Of a stretch of DNA of 64,000 nt, positions 62,866-64,000 are shown one piece after another; positions within the stretch are counted from its first letter, which is position 1; each line of letters begins with the position of its first letter. The stretch is from Pectobacterium brasiliense (GTDB taxonomy: Bacteria; Pseudomonadota; Gammaproteobacteria; Enterobacterales; Enterobacteriaceae), in assembly GCF_016950255.1 (NCBI RefSeq), contig NZ_JACGFN010000001.1, positions 434,001 to 498,000 on the forward strand, read 5' to 3'. The notes under the pieces were generated by a model that ran no database searches, was not told where the DNA came from, and saw only the letters and a list, made by a program, of their open reading frames with translations. A program made the translations under genes and the position numbers.

Positions 62866-63399
62866 TTAATCCAGGTGTGTTTTGATCCATTGAATTAATT
62901 CCTGATGATTAATTTCCTTATCCTGATCAACCGTGTAACACTTTCCAATACACATCGGTTTCGCCTGATGTGCGAGTGAAATTAATTCCGGGAGATACTC
63001 GTTGCCGGGATGGCCTTTTATTCTTTCATTAACTCTGGCTTGATATCGTGCCGCTACCCGATCGGATGAGATGGCATTCCATATTTCAAGCGTATGGTGG
63101 ATGCCACATGAAGCCAGGTAGTCCTGTAATACGGATCTCTCGCGAAATCCAAACCAGGCGTCGAGAATCAGAATGCTATTTTCAGGTGTCTGTCTAACAA
63201 TATTAAACATGGCCTGATAGGCGGCATATCCCAGTTTTCTGTTTAACGTTCTATCAATGGCATCGCAGAGCTGCATCATGAACGGCTCTTTTATTTCATC
63301 AAGGCTTAACCGTGGGAAATTCAATTCATCCGCAATAATACGTGCTACCGTGCTTTTCCCTGATGCGGGAATACCATTTACTAAAATAAGCTTTTTCAT
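62866..63399 (-). CDS. Small P-loop kinase (AAA_33-like)
   Basis: A 177-residue P-loop protein: Walker A GIPASGKST (about 9-17), then ILILDAWFGF (Walker B-like with Asp) and a C-terminal lid region with ARVNERIKGHPGNEYL. This is the architecture of small sugar or nucleoside kinases (gluconate-kinase-like, AAA_33). The substrate is unknown. It overlaps the IIA gene by 4 bases (ATGA) and lies about 37 bases before the aldolase, so a sugar-phosphate kinase role is plausible. Confidence 0.75.
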   Translation of the reverse strand: MKKLILVNGIPASGKSTVARIIADELNFPRLSLDEIKEPFMMQLCDAIDRTLNRKLGYAAYQAMFNIVRQTPENSILILDAWFGFRERSVLQDYLASCGIHHTLEIWNAISSDRVAARYQARVNERIKGHPGNEYLPELISLAHQAKPMCIGKCYTVDQDKEINHQELIQWIKTHLD

Positions 63400-63833
63400 A
63401 ACACCCCGACAATATCATCTGCCGTAGTGGCATTTCGAATACGAGAGAGCATGTCGTCCTTTTCCAATAGATTGATGATTGAGGCGATGCCTTCTGTAAT
63501 ATGCGCATCGCTGTTAATGCCGCCGAACATAATTAAAATATCCACCGGTTCACTGCCCTGAATAGAGAGCGGTGTCTGGAGCGTCAGTAAACTAAAACAA
63601 TTCTCCTGAACTCCACACTCAGGGCGCGCATGGGGAATAGCGATGCCTTCATCAAAAACATAATAAGGCCCGTACTCCTTCGTGCTTTCTATTACCGCGA
63701 TGGGATAGTGCTTTGTGATACATCCTGCGCGAATTAACGGTTGCGCGGCGCAATAAATAGCCTCTTCCCATGTCTCACATATTACGCCGAGTTGAATGCA
63801 ATCATGCTGCAAAAGGAAATTTTTTATGCTCAT
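63396..63833 (-). CDS. PTS IIA component (fructose/galactitol/ascorbate type)
   Basis: A 145-residue PTS EIIA type-2 domain with the phosphorylatable histidine in AIPHARPE (His68) and the following LLTLQTPLSI, VDILIMFGGINSDAH and GIASIINLL motifs. It would pass phosphate from HPr to a IIB subunit that is not in the window. Galactitol-type (GatA) and ascorbate-type members share these motifs. It starts about 7 bases after an upstream partial gene. Confidence 0.85.
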   Translation of the reverse strand: MSIKNFLLQHDCIQLGVICETWEEAIYCAAQPLIRAGCITKHYPIAVIESTKEYGPYYVFDEGIAIPHARPECGVQENCFSLLTLQTPLSIQGSEPVDILIMFGGINSDAHITEGIASIINLLEKDDMLSRIRNATTADDIVGVL

Positions 63834-63839
63834 AAATCC

Positions 63840-64000
63840 TCATATATTTTTCCGAATGGTATTTCTGAGTTCATCTATCTGAATGAAAATACGATCAACG
63901 CGATCCCGATAGTCAGGATGCGCAGAAAATATCTGAATGGCCTGGTTGTATTTAATCATTAGCGTTTTTTGCGTTTCACTATGGGCCGGATCTTGAACTA
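63840..64000 (-). CDS. C-terminal fragment of an unidentified protein
   Basis: The minus-strand frame is open from the window edge to a TGA at 63840-63842 and encodes VQDPAHSETQKTLMIKYNQA then IQIFSAHPDYRDRVDRIFIQ and a short charged end (IDELRNTIRKNI), about 53 residues. Its stop lies only 6 bases before the IIA start, so it belongs to the same operon. I do not recognise it. Its beginning lies right of the window. A shorter plus-strand frame at 63741-63962 overlaps it and is not supported. Confidence 0.6.
   Translation of the reverse strand, partial: VQDPAHSETQKTLMIKYNQAIQIFSAHPDYRDRVDRIFIQIDELRNTIRKNI

Overview
The window is a stretch of chromosome from a soft-rot enterobacterium, most likely Pectobacterium. 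The gene order and protein sequences are strongly enterobacterial: thrS-infC-rpmI-rplT-pheM-pheS-pheT-ihfA, minCDE, manXYZ-yobD-mntP-rlmA and fadR/nhaB/dsbB. Between these lies a pectin and oligogalacturonate block (kdgN, paeX, togMNAB, pelW, kduD, kdgF) of the kind found in Pectobacterium and Dickeya. I ran no database search; names come from recognising the protein sequences.

Region by region. 1-350 is the end of a PheP-type permease. 350-7812 is the translation operon, with its known RNA controls still readable: an anticodon-mimic hairpin before thrS, an AUU start on infC, a hairpin before rpmI-rplT, and the pheM leader peptide with attenuator before pheST. 7836-14844 holds ygbA, an ABC exporter, yddG, nadE, osmE, tcyP and an SOS-type ydjM with a LexA box. 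14913-25048 is the pectin block: outer-membrane uptake (KdgN), deacetylation (PaeX), ABC import (TogMNAB), cytoplasmic cleavage (PelW), and the first intracellular steps (KdgF, KduD). KduI survives here only as a C-terminal remnant. KdgR-like operators lie before kdgN, pelW (two) and between kduD and kdgF.

25144-27611 is hxpB, yniB and yniA. 27883-31401 is the sitABCD metal importer with a Fur box. 31811-40179 has a small unnamed membrane protein, yobF-cspC, rlmA, the manganese exporter mntP behind a yybP-ykoY riboswitch, yobD, manXYZ and yoaE, which has a long structured leader. 40287-55782 is housekeeping: sdaA, nudL-pabB, yoaH, yoaB, yoaA, tsaB, slp, fadD, rnd, minCDE, ycgL, ycgM and ycgN. 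55899-62000 has the 31-residue mgtS, a small unknown gene, an ERIC repeat carrying an insertion, dsbB, nhaB, fadR and ycgB.

The last 2 kb (61929-64000) is the least ordinary part. It is a tightly packed minus-strand operon of an unidentified protein (cut by the window edge), a PTS IIA protein, a small P-loop kinase and a tagatose-bisphosphate-type aldolase. It looks like a sugar-uptake pathway continuing beyond the window. I found no CRISPR array, phage, intact insertion sequence, tRNA or rRNA.
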